IMG/VR virus record: IMGVR_UViG_3300023301_000018
Coordinates: 1 to 48,987 of that record
DNA: 48,987 nt
Direction: 5' to 3' (one strand)
From: a virus
In this document: in pieces, positions 7,026 to 14,178 of the stretch
Position numbering within the stretch: position 1 is the first letter of the stretch
Layout of the letters: the number at the start of each line of letters is the position of its first letter
Program-made: the position numbers and the translations under genes
Notes under the pieces: model-generated
Seen by the model: the letters and a program-made list of their open reading frames with translations, nothing else
What the model was told of the DNA's origin: nothing
Databases searched by the model: none

Positions 7026-9011
7026 TTAGTAGTACGCCGCTTTCCTACGAAAATTGACAATTTCATCCTGCTCATCAGATGCTAGCCGCAAAAACCCGCC
7101 CTGCCTAAATCTGATTAGCGCCTGCACCCCGGAATCAACTAAGTCGTCATGCTCCGCATTTGGAAATCGTGCAAATTCTTCAATAACCTCATCAGCCCAG
7201 CGCGTTTCTGGTGCCCATACTTTACCTGAACTAAATAAATCCGTGACGCTATTCAAACGAACGAACTTGTCGTTGCCACGGGTAGGGGTAAAGTCCTGCA
7301 CCATCACGCCCATGCGCCGTAGCTCCAAAATTAACGGTGTTCCGGCAGCTTTTGCCTCAATAATGCAGCTATCTGGCTCCCATTCATCGTAAAACTGCTT
7401 GGCCGCCACTTTTAAATCAGGAAATTCCACCTTATCCTTCCAAGAATCTAGCAAGATGATGTGGACATCCGACTCATTCTCGTTTAAATAGAATACCCCC
7501 CACGTAGTACACGCCGAATAGTCAGCCCGCTGGCTTTTTGTAAACGCCGTGTCCCAGCTTTGGATAATAAACTCACACCTTGGCGGTCTTTCCTTCTCCC
7601 ACCGACGCCACCACTCACGTTTTACTATGGCACCTTCATCGCCAGTAGGTTTTTGCTGGTACTGCGCATTCCATTTGAACGACGGTAACTCTTCTTTCAG
7701 CGCCGTTAGCTCATCTATAGACCAAAACTCAGGCCAAAGAGAATTGCCCGACGGCAAAATAGCCGGTAACTCTATAACCTCCCAATCCGCCAAGTCATTC
7801 TTAAGCACACGCCCCGTTAAGTCCTTGTCAGACCATCTTGTATTATGGCTTACTAGTCCGTTGGCTATGAAGTTCTCAGTCCGCTCAATCTCAACATCAA
7901 ATACCTCTTCATAACCATAAGGTGTTACATCTGTAATCTCTTCAAGAATTATCTCGTAAGTATTTTGCGGCACTGAGCAAGATCTTGTGGTATGAGCGTG
8001 TTGCTTGGCATGGGGCACAAAGTCCTCCCGGTCTTGTTTGTGCTCGTGCGGGTCTTCCACAGTCCTTGTTGCTACAAGTAACATTCCCTCCTTTAGGTCT
8101 TTCAGTCGTATCCATTGCCGTACTCCATTGTTATCAACAAGAAATGGATGTCTCTCATTCGCATAAACAATTTTACCAAAATTCGTTGTTATTCTATATG
8201 TAAAATCAAAACCATTTGACTGCCAATTAAGTACTTTAGATGTTGTTATTTTTCCACTGTCATACGTAGCAACCTCATCCCCGACCTTAATGCTGCGTAG
8301 CTCTTTCTCCAACCCATTGGCCAACAAAACACGCGTATCGCCTGTCATACACATAACTAAAACTATGGCCCCGCCAGGCTGAAGTCGCTGACGAGGACCA
8401 GACGTGTACCACTCATATACAGAATCAAATACCCCAGGGTCACCCTGTGCTTGTCTTGCTTCTTGCTCTGAGTGTGGGTCATCTATTATCAATAGATCCG
8501 CACCCTTACCCGTTACCGTACCACCAACACCAATAGCAAAGTAGTCGCCGCCATGACTAGTAGCCCAACGACCAGCCGCCTTAGAATCCGCCCGTAGACC
8601 TACACCCGGAAACATCTTTGTATATATATCACTACCCACTAAGTTACGAACCTTACGACCAAACCCCACAGCTAATTCCGCCGTGTTAGAAGTCTGGATA
8701 ACCTTCTTATTAGGATACCTACCCAAAAACCACGCCGGTAACAAATAACTGGCAAACTCAGACTTAGTGTGCCGAGGCGGCATATTGATAATCAACCGCT
8801 TTAACTTACCCTCAGCAATCTCCTCAAACTTCTTCGCCATAAGAGCATGATGCCTCCCATGTATAAACCCCGGCCACATTTCTTTCACAAACGCCATAAA
8901 AGACTTCTGCGCCTTCTCCCTAACAATCGCCTCCCGATACTCCGTAACCTGCTGGAATAACTTTTCCTGCTCCGCCGCCGGTAACTTATTGATTAGCTCG
9001 TCTAAATCCAT
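7026..9011 (-). CDS. terL: Terminase large subunit with embedded intein
   Basis: 661 codons: a 491-residue packaging motor interrupted by a 170-residue intein. The ATPase shows a Walker A-like MPPRHTKSE (77-85), Walker B LLIIDDPH (173-180) and the coupling motif TRWSDKDLTGR after the intein. The nuclease part has SWDTAF, then IIEAKAAGTPLILELRRMG, and ends with HDDLVDSG. The enzyme pumps DNA through the portal and cuts concatemers. Removing residues 221-390 restores GGAIVLVM-TRWSDKDL, the normal order for this family. The gene lies downstream of the LexA-like gene and the repeat array. Confidence 0.93.
   Translation of the reverse strand: MDLDELINKLPAAEQEKLFQQVTEYREAIVREKAQKSFMAFVKEMWPGFIHGRHHALMAKKFEEIAEGKLKRLIINMPPRHTKSEFASYLLPAWFLGRYPNKKVIQTSNTAELAVGFGRKVRNLVGSDIYTKMFPGVGLRADSKAAGRWATSHGGDYFAIGVGGTVTGKGADLLIIDDPHSEQEARQAQGDPGVFDSVYEWYTSGPRQRLQPGGAIVLVMCMTGDTRVLLANGLEKELRSIKVGDEVATYDSGKITTSKVLNWQSNGFDFTYRITTNFGKIVYANERHPFLVDNNGVRQWIRLKDLKEGMLLVATRTVEDPHEHKQDREDFVPHAKQHAHTTRSCSVPQNTYEIILEEITDVTPYGYEEVFDVEIERTENFIANGLVSHNTRWSDKDLTGRVLKNDLADWEVIELPAILPSGNSLWPEFWSIDELTALKEELPSFKWNAQYQQKPTGDEGAIVKREWWRRWEKERPPRCEFIIQSWDTAFTKSQRADYSACTTWGVFYLNENESDVHIILLDSWKDKVEFPDLKVAAKQFYDEWEPDSCIIEAKAAGTPLILELRRMGVMVQDFTPTRGNDKFVRLNSVTDLFSSGKVWAPETRWADEVIEEFARFPNAEHDDLVDSGVQALIRFRQGGFLRLASDEQDEIVNFRRKAAYY
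7842..8351 (-). other. Mini-intein inside TerL (protein splicing element)
   Basis: Residues 221-390 of the terL product (170 residues). Block A begins with Cys221 (CMTGDTRVLLANG), block B is YANERHPFLV with its conserved His, block F is EEVFDVEIERTENFIA and block G ends VSHN, followed by extein Thr391. Splicing would use Cys1, the terminal His-Asn pair and Thr+1. The TxxH of block B reads NERH, so the usual Thr is Asn. No LAGLIDADG or HNH endonuclease is present: about 60 residues of linker (VEDPHEHKQDREDFVPHAKQ) separate the splicing halves, so it is a mini-intein that cannot home by itself. Confidence 0.9.
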
Positions 9012-9047
9012 TAAAGCAAACTCTCCACTGTTATCTTATATAAAGCA

Positions 9048-9362
9048 CTACTCCAAACCCCTGAAGTTTATATACACCGGCCTAACAGACCTAAAACTCC
9101 CCTTTACCCTTTTCAATACACCAATCTTCACCAACCTATCTATTATCTCGCTCGTGTTCCCCATCCCACTCTTCCCACGAATCCTGCATATATCCCTAAT
9201 GCTAGGACCAAACCCATAAACCTTCCACCACTCATCAATAATCAAAAATACATCCTTCTGCACTGGCGTCATATCCATACCTATACATTCTTCAAACGTC
9301 TTATCACAACGCCTAGCCTTCATCTCTAAATTAATCATCACCCTACTTAAACTCTTTTCCAT
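9048..9362 (-). CDS. LexA-type winged-helix DNA-binding protein
   Basis: 104 residues. From residue 30 it resembles the LexA N-terminal domain: MTPVQKDVFLIIDEWW, GFGPSIRDICRIRG, SEIIDRLVKIGVLKR and FRSVRPV match the LexA order (TPRQ..V, G.PPSI.EIA, ..HL..L...G.L.R). There is no LexA protease domain, so it would be a simple repressor or activator. Its start codon is 9 bases from the first palindrome of the repeat array, which makes autoregulation likely. It lies between terS and terL. It could instead be a structural component of packaging; I prefer a regulator. Confidence 0.65.
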   Translation of the reverse strand: MEKSLSRVMINLEMKARRCDKTFEECIGMDMTPVQKDVFLIIDEWWKVYGFGPSIRDICRIRGKSGMGNTSEIIDRLVKIGVLKRVKGSFRSVRPVYINFRGLE

Positions 9363-9372
9363 ATATCCCTAG

Positions 9373-9401
9373 TGTAAATTCTTACACTAAATAGTTGTCA
9401 A
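9373..9401 (-). promoter_or_regulatory. Possible promoter of the LexA-like gene under operator A
   Basis: On the minus strand TTGACA (9396-9401) is followed after 17 bases by TTTACA (9373-9378). The -35 is perfect and the -10 weak. The -10 lies inside palindrome A, so a protein bound there would block the promoter. The start codon is at 9362, giving a very short leader with an AGGGA site. The same elements recur in the other three units. Confidence 0.45.
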
Positions 9402-9437
9402 AAATTCCTTCGTGTAAGTTCTTACACAAGCGAAGTT

Positions 9438-9466
9438 TTGATAACTAATTGTCTAATCAATAATAT
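9438..9466 (+). promoter_or_regulatory. Rightward promoter in each repeat unit (first copy)
   Basis: TTGATA (9438-9443), 17 bases, TAATAT (9461-9466): close to the sigma-70 consensus. Copies recur at 9538, 9638 and 9738. In unit 4 the surrounding bases change but TAATAT at 9761 is kept. In units 1-3 the next palindrome A starts five bases after the -10, across the expected start point. These promoters point into the antisense strand of terS. Promoter strength and use are predictions. Confidence 0.5.
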
Positions 9467-9752
9467 TCCAAGTGTAAATTCTTACACTAAATAGTTGTCA
9501 AAAATTCCTTCGTGTAAGTTCTTACACAAGCGAAGTTTTGATAACTAATTGTCTAATCAATAATATTCCAAGTGTAAATTCTTACACTAAATAGTTGTCA
9601 AAAATTCCTTCGTGTAAGTTCTTACACAAGCAAAGTTTTGATAACTAATTGTCTAATCAATAATATTCCAAGTGTAAATTCTTACACTAAATAGTTGTCA
9701 AAAATTCCTTCGTGTAAGTTCTTACACAAGCAAAGTTTTGATAACTAATTGT

Positions 9753-10499
9753 CTAATTGATAATATCGTCTTTTTCTAAAAATATATCCCCCCCGGGGGT
9801 CCCATTCTCAAAAGAGGTGGGGGGGTCTTTTTTAAAAGGCTTATCGGAAAAAGCCTGGGATTGTTCGAGTGGAATACTATGTATAGACAGACTTACCTCA
9901 GCCCCCATATCTAGGGGGTGGGGGGGTTCCCCGTCACCCTGCGGAATTTCATCCACTTCATCCACTAGTTCACCCAGCAAGCTATTCACTTCAGCCTCGC
10001 TACCAGTGTCGCTGTTAATAGTGATGCCCCGAAGCTGTTCTAATATCTGCTTGCGTATATCGCCCGAATCCTGCACTCGCTCTATCCTCTTCGTTTCTCT
10101 AAAAGCATCAACGCCGACAAGCTGCCCGATTGAGCGTACCGCCTGCACTCTAGTGGCGCCCTTTTCGTCGGGGTTTGTAGCGATAGACGTGAGGGTGGAA
10201 ATGACTATAGACCGCAGTCCTTCAGCAGAATGCAAAGCGCTTAGTCTATTCGCTTGCTCTATCCGAGCGATTTCAAGTGCGATACCGGCATGGCCCTTAA
10301 GCGTATTCGCGGCATTTCCGACGGCTCGTGGCTTTGCGCGTGTTTTATATGCGGCACGATATGCATCAGACCCCGTTTCCCCTCTTGCAACTCCTTCAGC
10401 GAATAGGCGCTGTTTATGTGTGAGCTTGCCCTTGGGGATTCTCATAGCTCGCTCTATGTCTTCGTTCTTGACTATTTGTTTGATAGTGTCTCTCTTCAT
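9753..10499 (-). CDS. terS: Terminase small subunit
   Basis: 248 residues. An N-terminal helix-turn-helix region reads LTHKQRLFAEGVARGETGSD then AYRAAYKT, typical of terminase small subunits (T.KQ.FA..Y..G.....AY..A), followed by RAVGNAANTLKGHAGIALEI. The protein binds the packaging start site and recruits TerL. The C-terminal 90 residues are acidic, Pro/Gly-rich and probably disordered. The start at 10499 has upstream promoter elements at 10546-10574. The stop codon lies within the fourth 100-bp repeat. A long open frame on the opposite strand is a shadow. Confidence 0.8.
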   Translation of the reverse strand: MKRDTIKQIVKNEDIERAMRIPKGKLTHKQRLFAEGVARGETGSDAYRAAYKTRAKPRAVGNAANTLKGHAGIALEIARIEQANRLSALHSAEGLRSIVISTLTSIATNPDEKGATRVQAVRSIGQLVGVDAFRETKRIERVQDSGDIRKQILEQLRGITINSDTGSEAEVNSLLGELVDEVDEIPQGDGEPPHPLDMGAEVSLSIHSIPLEQSQAFSDKPFKKDPPTSFENGTPGGDIFLEKDDIIN

Positions 10500-10545
10500 G
10501 ATCTGTGCCGATGCTCTCTACGTTCGCTGTCCTTCTACTGCGCGA

Positions 10546-10574
10546 ATCATACCGGAACAAATAGGGAAAATCAA
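10546..10574 (-). promoter_or_regulatory. Leftward promoter for terS and the late operon
   Basis: Minus-strand TTGATT (10569-10574), 17-base spacer, TATGAT (10546-10551), with the predicted start about 40 bases before the terS ATG. Five of six -35 and five of six -10 bases match the sigma-70 consensus. Confidence 0.6.
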
Positions 10575-10628
10575 TCGATGGCACGATACGCGATAGATAT
10601 ATATGTGAAACACTGTATTGTAAAGCAC

Positions 10629-10657
10629 TTGACTCATGTATTGCATCCGTCTAATCT
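10629..10657 (+). promoter_or_regulatory. Rightward promoter for the accessory operon
   Basis: TTGACT (10629-10634), 17 bases, TAATCT (10652-10657), ahead of the ATG at 10716. It is back to back with the terS promoter, so 10500-10715 is a divergent control region. No palindrome of the TGTAA..TTACA type was found here. Confidence 0.6.
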
Positions 10658-10715
10658 CTCTCTCATGGAATGCACTAATCCCAGTGCAGTAAACCAAGAG
10701 AACTGGAGCTACAAA

Positions 10716-11147
10716 ATGACTGAAAACCCAATTGCGCGTTCAGTGCTGGTCTTCCGGCACAGCGGAATCGCTAAATTCATCGGCAAACGTCAAATTTCTG
10801 CAATGCTCGCCGGGGCGCAGTCCGAAGAGGGCCAATTCTTTATCGACAAAATCCGCGAACTTTCCGAAATTGTCGCCTTAATGCCGATGCTCTACGAGCA
10901 GGACGGTCTGGGCAATGCTGCCATTGTCCACCTACATTACTTCAAAAACAGTGCTGACTGGTATATCACCGAGCGCGATAACGTGCTGGGTGAACCACAG
11001 TATCAGGCTTTTGGCTTGGCCGATCTGTTCGGTGATGGTGGTGAGTTTGGCAACATCAGCATTCAAGAACTGATTGAAAATCATGTCGAGCTTGACTTGT
11101 ATTGGACACCTAAAACGCTTGGCGAATGCCGCAAGGCGGAAGCCTAA
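10716..11147 (+). CDS. DUF2958-like protein
   Basis: 143 residues. I chose the ATG at 10716 because it follows a GGAG site and lies downstream of the promoter; an open frame continues upstream but contains the promoter. The C-terminal 90 residues resemble DUF2958 of plasmids and phages: LMPMLYEQDGLGN, VHLHYFKNSADWYITERD, AFGLADLFG, GNISIQELIE and LDLYWTPKTL match the family order (LP.LYSQE, V..K.F....WTWY..E, FGLV.G.E, G.FSL.EL, ERDL.F.P..L). The biochemical role of the family is unknown. It is the first gene of the rightward accessory operon. Confidence 0.7.
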   Translation: MTENPIARSVLVFRHSGIAKFIGKRQISAMLAGAQSEEGQFFIDKIRELSEIVALMPMLYEQDGLGNAAIVHLHYFKNSADWYITERDNVLGEPQYQAFGLADLFGDGGEFGNISIQELIENHVELDLYWTPKTLGECRKAEA

Positions 11148-11206
11148 ACCCGCCCTTTAACCATTTAGGAGAATGACACATGACACACACACCACCGGAG
11201 ATTGAC

Positions 11207-11485
11207 ATGACACAAAAACTCACAATTGAAACGTCGACCTACGACTACATCCAAGACCCAGCACATGGCTGGATTGTTGTTCCTCTCGCCGAAATCACCC
11301 AGATCGGCATCAAGGGCATCAGTTCTTACAGCTATCGCAAGCATGGGCTGGCGTATCTGGAAGAGGATTGTGATGCTGGCCTGTTTCTTCGCGCCAAGGA
11401 AGCGGCCGGTGAATCCTACACTCTGATTGACCGTCATCTCAACCATGACGCGCCTTGCCGTAACTTTTCCCGTTTTATCGACTAA
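11207..11485 (+). CDS. Conserved mobile-element protein of unknown function
   Basis: 92 residues from the ATG at 11207 (GGAG site seven bases upstream); an in-frame ATG at 11180 with AGGAG is also possible. The sequence (YDYIQDPAHGWIVVP, ISSYSYRKHGLAYLEEDCD) matches a short family I have seen in phages and plasmids, where a Tyr-rich N-terminus is followed by an acidic YLEEDCDA motif. No function is known. Its leader shares about 21 bases with that of the next gene. Confidence 0.7.
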   Translation: MTQKLTIETSTYDYIQDPAHGWIVVPLAEITQIGIKGISSYSYRKHGLAYLEEDCDAGLFLRAKEAAGESYTLIDRHLNHDAPCRNFSRFID

Positions 11486-11549
11486 AACATTATTGCGCTA
11501 TCGGATGCGCTTAAGCCTTACTCAGACAAACACACCACCGGAGATTGAC

Positions 11550-12095
11550 ATGAACGCACATATTGAAACAAACCGCGCAAAAGAACAGGCCGGCCTGCAA
11601 ATGTCCAGCATCCGGGATATGCTCGCTGCCGTGAATTGTGACTATGGACGTCTTGAGGACCTGCGCGAGGAACTGGCCGATTTGGAATCAGAAGCAAACG
11701 ACGATACAAACGTGGTCAGCATCGAAGCCCGCGAATTTCTCGCCGACTGGCACAAGGAAAACGACGAAGAACTATCCGACATGGTGGCCGCCGCCGGTGA
11801 CTGCGAAGGCGAAGAGTCAGCACGCGCACGCATACAAGAAGACCCGTTATCCATACAAGTCCGCTCTGGCTGGTACACGCCCGGTGACTCAGATGTTAAA
11901 CCCGGTGAATTTGAAATTTTGCTTTGCACCGGTGGGCCTGCCGTCCGAATCAGGGGCGATCTGGACGACCACGGGCAACCGACGCGGGCATATCTGCAAT
12001 ATCAGGATTGGAACACGCCTTGGACTGACTATTATGAGAGCGGAGCCGGTGCTGACCTGCTGGAATACGCCACCCACTTTTTCTACGGCGAATGA
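11550..12095 (+). CDS. Conserved phage/plasmid hypothetical protein
   Basis: 181 residues. The ATG at 11550 is preceded by the same CACCACCGGAGATTGAC leader as the previous gene. The first 100 residues are acidic and helical (DYGRLEDLREELADLES); the second half carries IQVRSGWYTPGD, EILLCTGGPAVRIRGDLD and YLQYQDWNTPWTDY, a conserved block I recognise from hypothetical proteins on mobile elements. No catalytic motif is evident. Confidence 0.7.
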   Translation: MNAHIETNRAKEQAGLQMSSIRDMLAAVNCDYGRLEDLREELADLESEANDDTNVVSIEAREFLADWHKENDEELSDMVAAAGDCEGEESARARIQEDPLSIQVRSGWYTPGDSDVKPGEFEILLCTGGPAVRIRGDLDDHGQPTRAYLQYQDWNTPWTDYYESGAGADLLEYATHFFYGE

Positions 12096-12140
12096 GGAGC
12101 CACTCCCCGATCGCGCGGGGTAGGCCCTTATTACTACTGC

Positions 12141-12161
12141 CACACACACACACACACACAC
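12141..12161. repeat. CA dinucleotide tract
   Basis: Ten and a half CA units lie between two genes, 13 bases before the next ATG. Such a tract can vary in length by slippage and could change spacing upstream of the gene at 12174, but no promoter or ribosome-binding site clearly depends on it. Confidence 0.9.
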
Positions 12162-12173
12162 TAGGATATCAAA

Positions 12174-12398
12174 ATGTTCACAATTGAAAAACACACTGGT
12201 TCATTTGGTGGCGCTAAATTCCGTATGCAAATCAAGGCATTCAAAACGTCGGATGCTATGCACGCGTTTTTAAGCAGCCAATACGATAACAATTGGAGCG
12301 AATCACGCAAAGGCTTAAAAGCCGGAATGTATGCGATTGCAGGTGGCGCATGGCATAACGTCAAATCGCTTGACGCGCTGGTGCTCGCCCACATTTAG
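12174..12398 (+). CDS. Unknown 74-residue protein
   Basis: 74 residues, soluble and mildly basic, starting MFTIEKHTGSFGGAKF and ending with SLDALVLAHI. The ATG at 12174 has only a weak ribosome-binding site (TAGGA) and follows the CA tract. It fills the operon gap without overlap. No family recognised. Confidence 0.55.
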   Translation: MFTIEKHTGSFGGAKFRMQIKAFKTSDAMHAFLSSQYDNNWSESRKGLKAGMYAIAGGAWHNVKSLDALVLAHI

Positions 12399-12485
12399 CC
12401 TCACTGAGAACGCCTCGACGGCGTGCTATCGGGGATGCTATTTCGTATTTTAAATTATGCGCCTACGGGTGCGAAAAGGAAAATT

Positions 12486-12704
12486 ATGCTCAAGCTTTCA
12501 AAAGCCCACCTGCAGACGATACAAATTGACGGAACTACATTCATGAAAGTCTATCAAGATCACGGCTTTGCCACCCGCCGCGCGTATTTAGAATCTCTTT
12601 GTGAAGAATATCCGCCTGAAGCTGTGTACGCATTAGCAGACCTTTTGGGGCCATTAGAAGATTTCGACGGCTTGGTCACTGGCTTAGAGGAATACTGTGG
12701 CTAA
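12486..12704 (+). CDS. Unknown 72-residue protein
   Basis: 72 residues starting MLKLSKAHLQTIQIDG. The ATG at 12486 has an AAGGA site; an in-frame start at 12423 is less likely for lack of one. The protein is predicted mostly helical with an acidic C-terminus (LLGPLEDFDGLVTGLEEY). No family recognised. Confidence 0.55.
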   Translation: MLKLSKAHLQTIQIDGTTFMKVYQDHGFATRRAYLESLCEEYPPEAVYALADLLGPLEDFDGLVTGLEEYCG

Positions 12705-12742
12705 AGCATAAACACACTGAATTAATACTTAAGGGAACTGCT

Positions 12743-13081
12743 ATGAAAAAAACACTCGAGGGAAAAACAATGAACACTATTTCTATCAATGGCATTGACT
12801 ACGTCCGCGCTGACACAGTGCAACCGCTAATCAAAGGTAGCCGCGCGGTAATTGTGGCTGACCGTGGTTGGATTTTTGCAGGCGATGTAACGCGCGAAAA
12901 TGGGCGCATTAAATTGTCTCGTGCAGTTTGGGTATTTAAATGGGAATCAATCGGTTTTGATGGAGTTATCAATGAGCCAAAAAACAAGAATGTACTGATT
13001 AAACCGATGCTAAATGATGTGGACTTGCCCGACGGCGCAGAGATTTTCTGCGTCCCCGTCGACGATAACTGGGGACTTTGA
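12743..13081 (+). CDS. Unknown 112-residue protein
   Basis: 112 residues. Two starts are equally good: 12743 (AAGGGA site) and 12770 (GAGGG site), giving 112 or 103 residues. The sequence looks like a mixed beta protein (GSRAVIVADRGWIFAGDV, IKLSRAVWVFKWES), with no known catalytic motif. Its stop codon overlaps the next ATG by one base. Confidence 0.6.
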   Translation: MKKTLEGKTMNTISINGIDYVRADTVQPLIKGSRAVIVADRGWIFAGDVTRENGRIKLSRAVWVFKWESIGFDGVINEPKNKNVLIKPMLNDVDLPDGAEIFCVPVDDNWGL

Positions 13082-13266
13082 TGTTTAAGCCCATCGGCAA
13101 CGGCTACGGCTACGGCAACGGCTACGGCGACGGCTACGGCGACGGCTACGGCGACGGCTACGGCGACGGCAACGGCTACGGCAATGGCGACGGCAACGGC
13201 AACGGCAACGGCTACGGCAATGGCGACGGCACAGTTTCACCGAACCGATTAAGGAGAGACAAATGA
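13081..13266 (+). CDS. Glycine-rich Gly-Tyr/Asp/Asn repeat protein
   Basis: 61 residues. Residues 5-50 alternate Gly with Tyr, Asn or Asp, encoded by a repeated GGCNAC hexamer (about 13093-13229). The ATG overlaps the previous stop codon and a GGGGA site lies upstream; the end overlaps the next ATG (ATGA). Because start and stop couple to both neighbours the frame is likely translated, but the hexamer array is slippage-prone and length may vary between isolates. No homologue is recognised; Gly-rich repeats like this are often flexible or aggregate-forming. Confidence 0.55.
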   Translation: MFKPIGNGYGYGNGYGDGYGDGYGDGYGDGNGYGNGDGNGNGNGYGNGDGTVSPNRLRRDK

Positions 13267-13610
13267 CTAACGAATTTAACCCCGATTGGGCTTCGATGGC
13301 TGTGATGGTTGAAGAACAACAACGCATGGCAGCAGAGATTGAGGCCTTAAAGCGCCTATTGGACAATGCGTTTAGCCCGCAGCCGGTAGCGTGGATGATG
13401 ACCAATGCCATTGGCAAATCCTATTTCCGCAAGAAGCCGCAGGACAAGGTGTTTAACCCGCAGCCGGTTTACACCCGTTCGCAATCTCCGTGGATTGAGT
13501 TTACGGAACAAGAAGTAGACCAGTTCCACAATTGGAAAGATTGCACATGGTCAACCAACGAACTGGTGCGCCATGTAGCGGCGGCATTGAAGGAGAAGAA
13601 CAATGGCTAA
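13263..13610 (+). CDS. Unknown 115-residue accessory protein
   Basis: 115 residues. A short coiled-coil (MVEEQQRMAAEIEALKRLL) leads into SPQPVAWMM and NPQPVYTRS, a phrase frequent in phage hypothetical proteins. The C-terminus AAALKEKNNG resembles the ends of two later genes, and the DNA encoding it supplies the AAGGAG site of the next gene. The ATG overlaps the previous stop. Confidence 0.65.
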   Translation: MTNEFNPDWASMAVMVEEQQRMAAEIEALKRLLDNAFSPQPVAWMMTNAIGKSYFRKKPQDKVFNPQPVYTRSQSPWIEFTEQEVDQFHNWKDCTWSTNELVRHVAAALKEKNNG

Positions 13611-13818
13611 GCTAATTGATTTTCCTGTTGGCCTCCATGAAGGTGAGACGCGCCTTGAGCCCGTTACAGACACGCAGGCGATGCTCCTGAGATGGTTGCC
13701 GCCAACTGGTGCGCCGACGGCGTGCGCGCAAGAGGCAACACATGACTACAGAAGAACTGATGAAGCAGGCGCCGGCGTACCCAGAAGGCGATGTGGTTGG
13801 CCCTTGCGTCTGCGGTAG
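13603..13818 (+). CDS. Possible small gene overlapping the next one
   Basis: 71 residues, starting MAKLIDFPVGLHEG, with a good AAGGAG site and an 8-base overlap with the previous gene. The first half looks like normal protein, while the last 25 residues (RRTDEAGAGVPRRRCGWPLRLR part) are read in the overlap with the next gene and look non-native. Either it is a short gene truncated by frameshift or only the first half is significant. Confidence 0.4.
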   Translation: MAKLIDFPVGLHEGETRLEPVTDTQAMLLRWLPPTGAPTACAQEATHDYRRTDEAGAGVPRRRCGWPLRLR

Positions 13819-13909
13819 TTGGCCCGGCGGGAAATGTTTAAAGTGCCCTTGGGTTGAACAGGCAGAGAAGGCAGAGATTGAGGCTAAGTTAAAGGAGAAG
13901 AACACATGA
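13742..13909 (+). CDS. Small cysteine-containing protein
   Basis: 55 residues from the ATG at 13742 (GAGG site): MTTEELMKQAPAYPEG, then GPCVCGSWPGGKCLKCPW. The CxC...CxxC arrangement could bind zinc. The C-terminus EIEAKLKEKNT repeats that of the next gene. An earlier in-frame start would be buried in the preceding frame. Confidence 0.6.
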   Translation: MTTEELMKQAPAYPEGDVVGPCVCGSWPGGKCLKCPWVEQAEKAEIEAKLKEKNT

Positions 13910-14178
13910 ACGACCGCGAACTGATGCAGCAGGCGTTAGATACGCTTAAGCATTTGTGCCTGCATTCAAGGGCAATTGCTGGTTACGACGGGGAAACAGT
14001 TCAATCAGGAGTTAACGCAATAAAAAAGCGACTTGCGCGTACTGATCGTGAATGGCAAGGGCTGACGGATGAGGACATTAAAGAAATAATTGGGCCGTGG
14101 GGCGCTACGCCCATCAAGGGATACACAAGAAAGTTATTTGACCAGATAGAAGCCAAGTTGAAGGAGAAGAACAAATGA
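13906..14178 (+). CDS. Unknown 90-residue accessory protein
   Basis: 90 residues, predicted helical: MNDRELMQQALDTLKHL at the start and REWQGLTDEDIKEIIG in the middle, phrases common in small phage proteins. The ATGA overlap with the previous gene and the AAGGAG site inside the repeated KLKEKN codons indicate coupling. It ends with the same IEAKLKEKN. No function known. Confidence 0.65.
   Translation: MNDRELMQQALDTLKHLCLHSRAIAGYDGETVQSGVNAIKKRLARTDREWQGLTDEDIKEIIGPWGATPIKGYTRKLFDQIEAKLKEKNK

Larger units (their letters stand above)
9371..9770. repeat. Four 100-bp tandem repeats with paired palindromes
   Basis: Four head-to-tail units begin at 9371, 9471, 9571 and 9671, period exactly 100. 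Units 1 and 2 are identical, unit 3 differs by one base, and unit 4 diverges in its last 15 bases where terS begins. Each unit has palindrome A, AGTGTAAATTCTTACACT (first at 9371-9388), and palindrome B, GTGTAAGTTCTTACAC (first at 9412-9427). B is the centre of a 56-base imperfect dyad with outer arms TAGTTGTCAAAA and TTTTGATAACTA. Operators, iterons or a partition site are the candidates. A ninth palindrome lies at 20665. Confidence 0.95.

Noticed and set aside
9371-9770. CRISPR array
   Set aside because: Repeats are 100 bp, contiguous and nearly identical over their full length, with no variable spacers and no cas genes.
9780-9830. C- and G-run inverted sequence (CCCCCCCCGGGGG, later GGGGGGG) resembling a quadruplex or hairpin
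   Set aside because: It lies inside the disordered C-terminus of terS and can be explained by Gly/Pro codons; no further support.
9757-10596. 279-codon open frame on the plus strand opposite terS
   Set aside because: It is antisense to a recognised terminase small subunit, contains the terS promoter region near its end and has a Ser/Cys-rich composition typical of shadow frames.
10416-10715. Upstream in-frame extension of the gene at 10716
   Set aside because: The -35 and -10 elements at 10629-10657 lie within it and the ATG at 10716 has the good ribosome-binding site.
12103-12119. CCCCG/CGGGG hairpin after the gene ending at 12095
   Set aside because: Short stem without a T run; the operon clearly continues after it, so I do not call a terminator.
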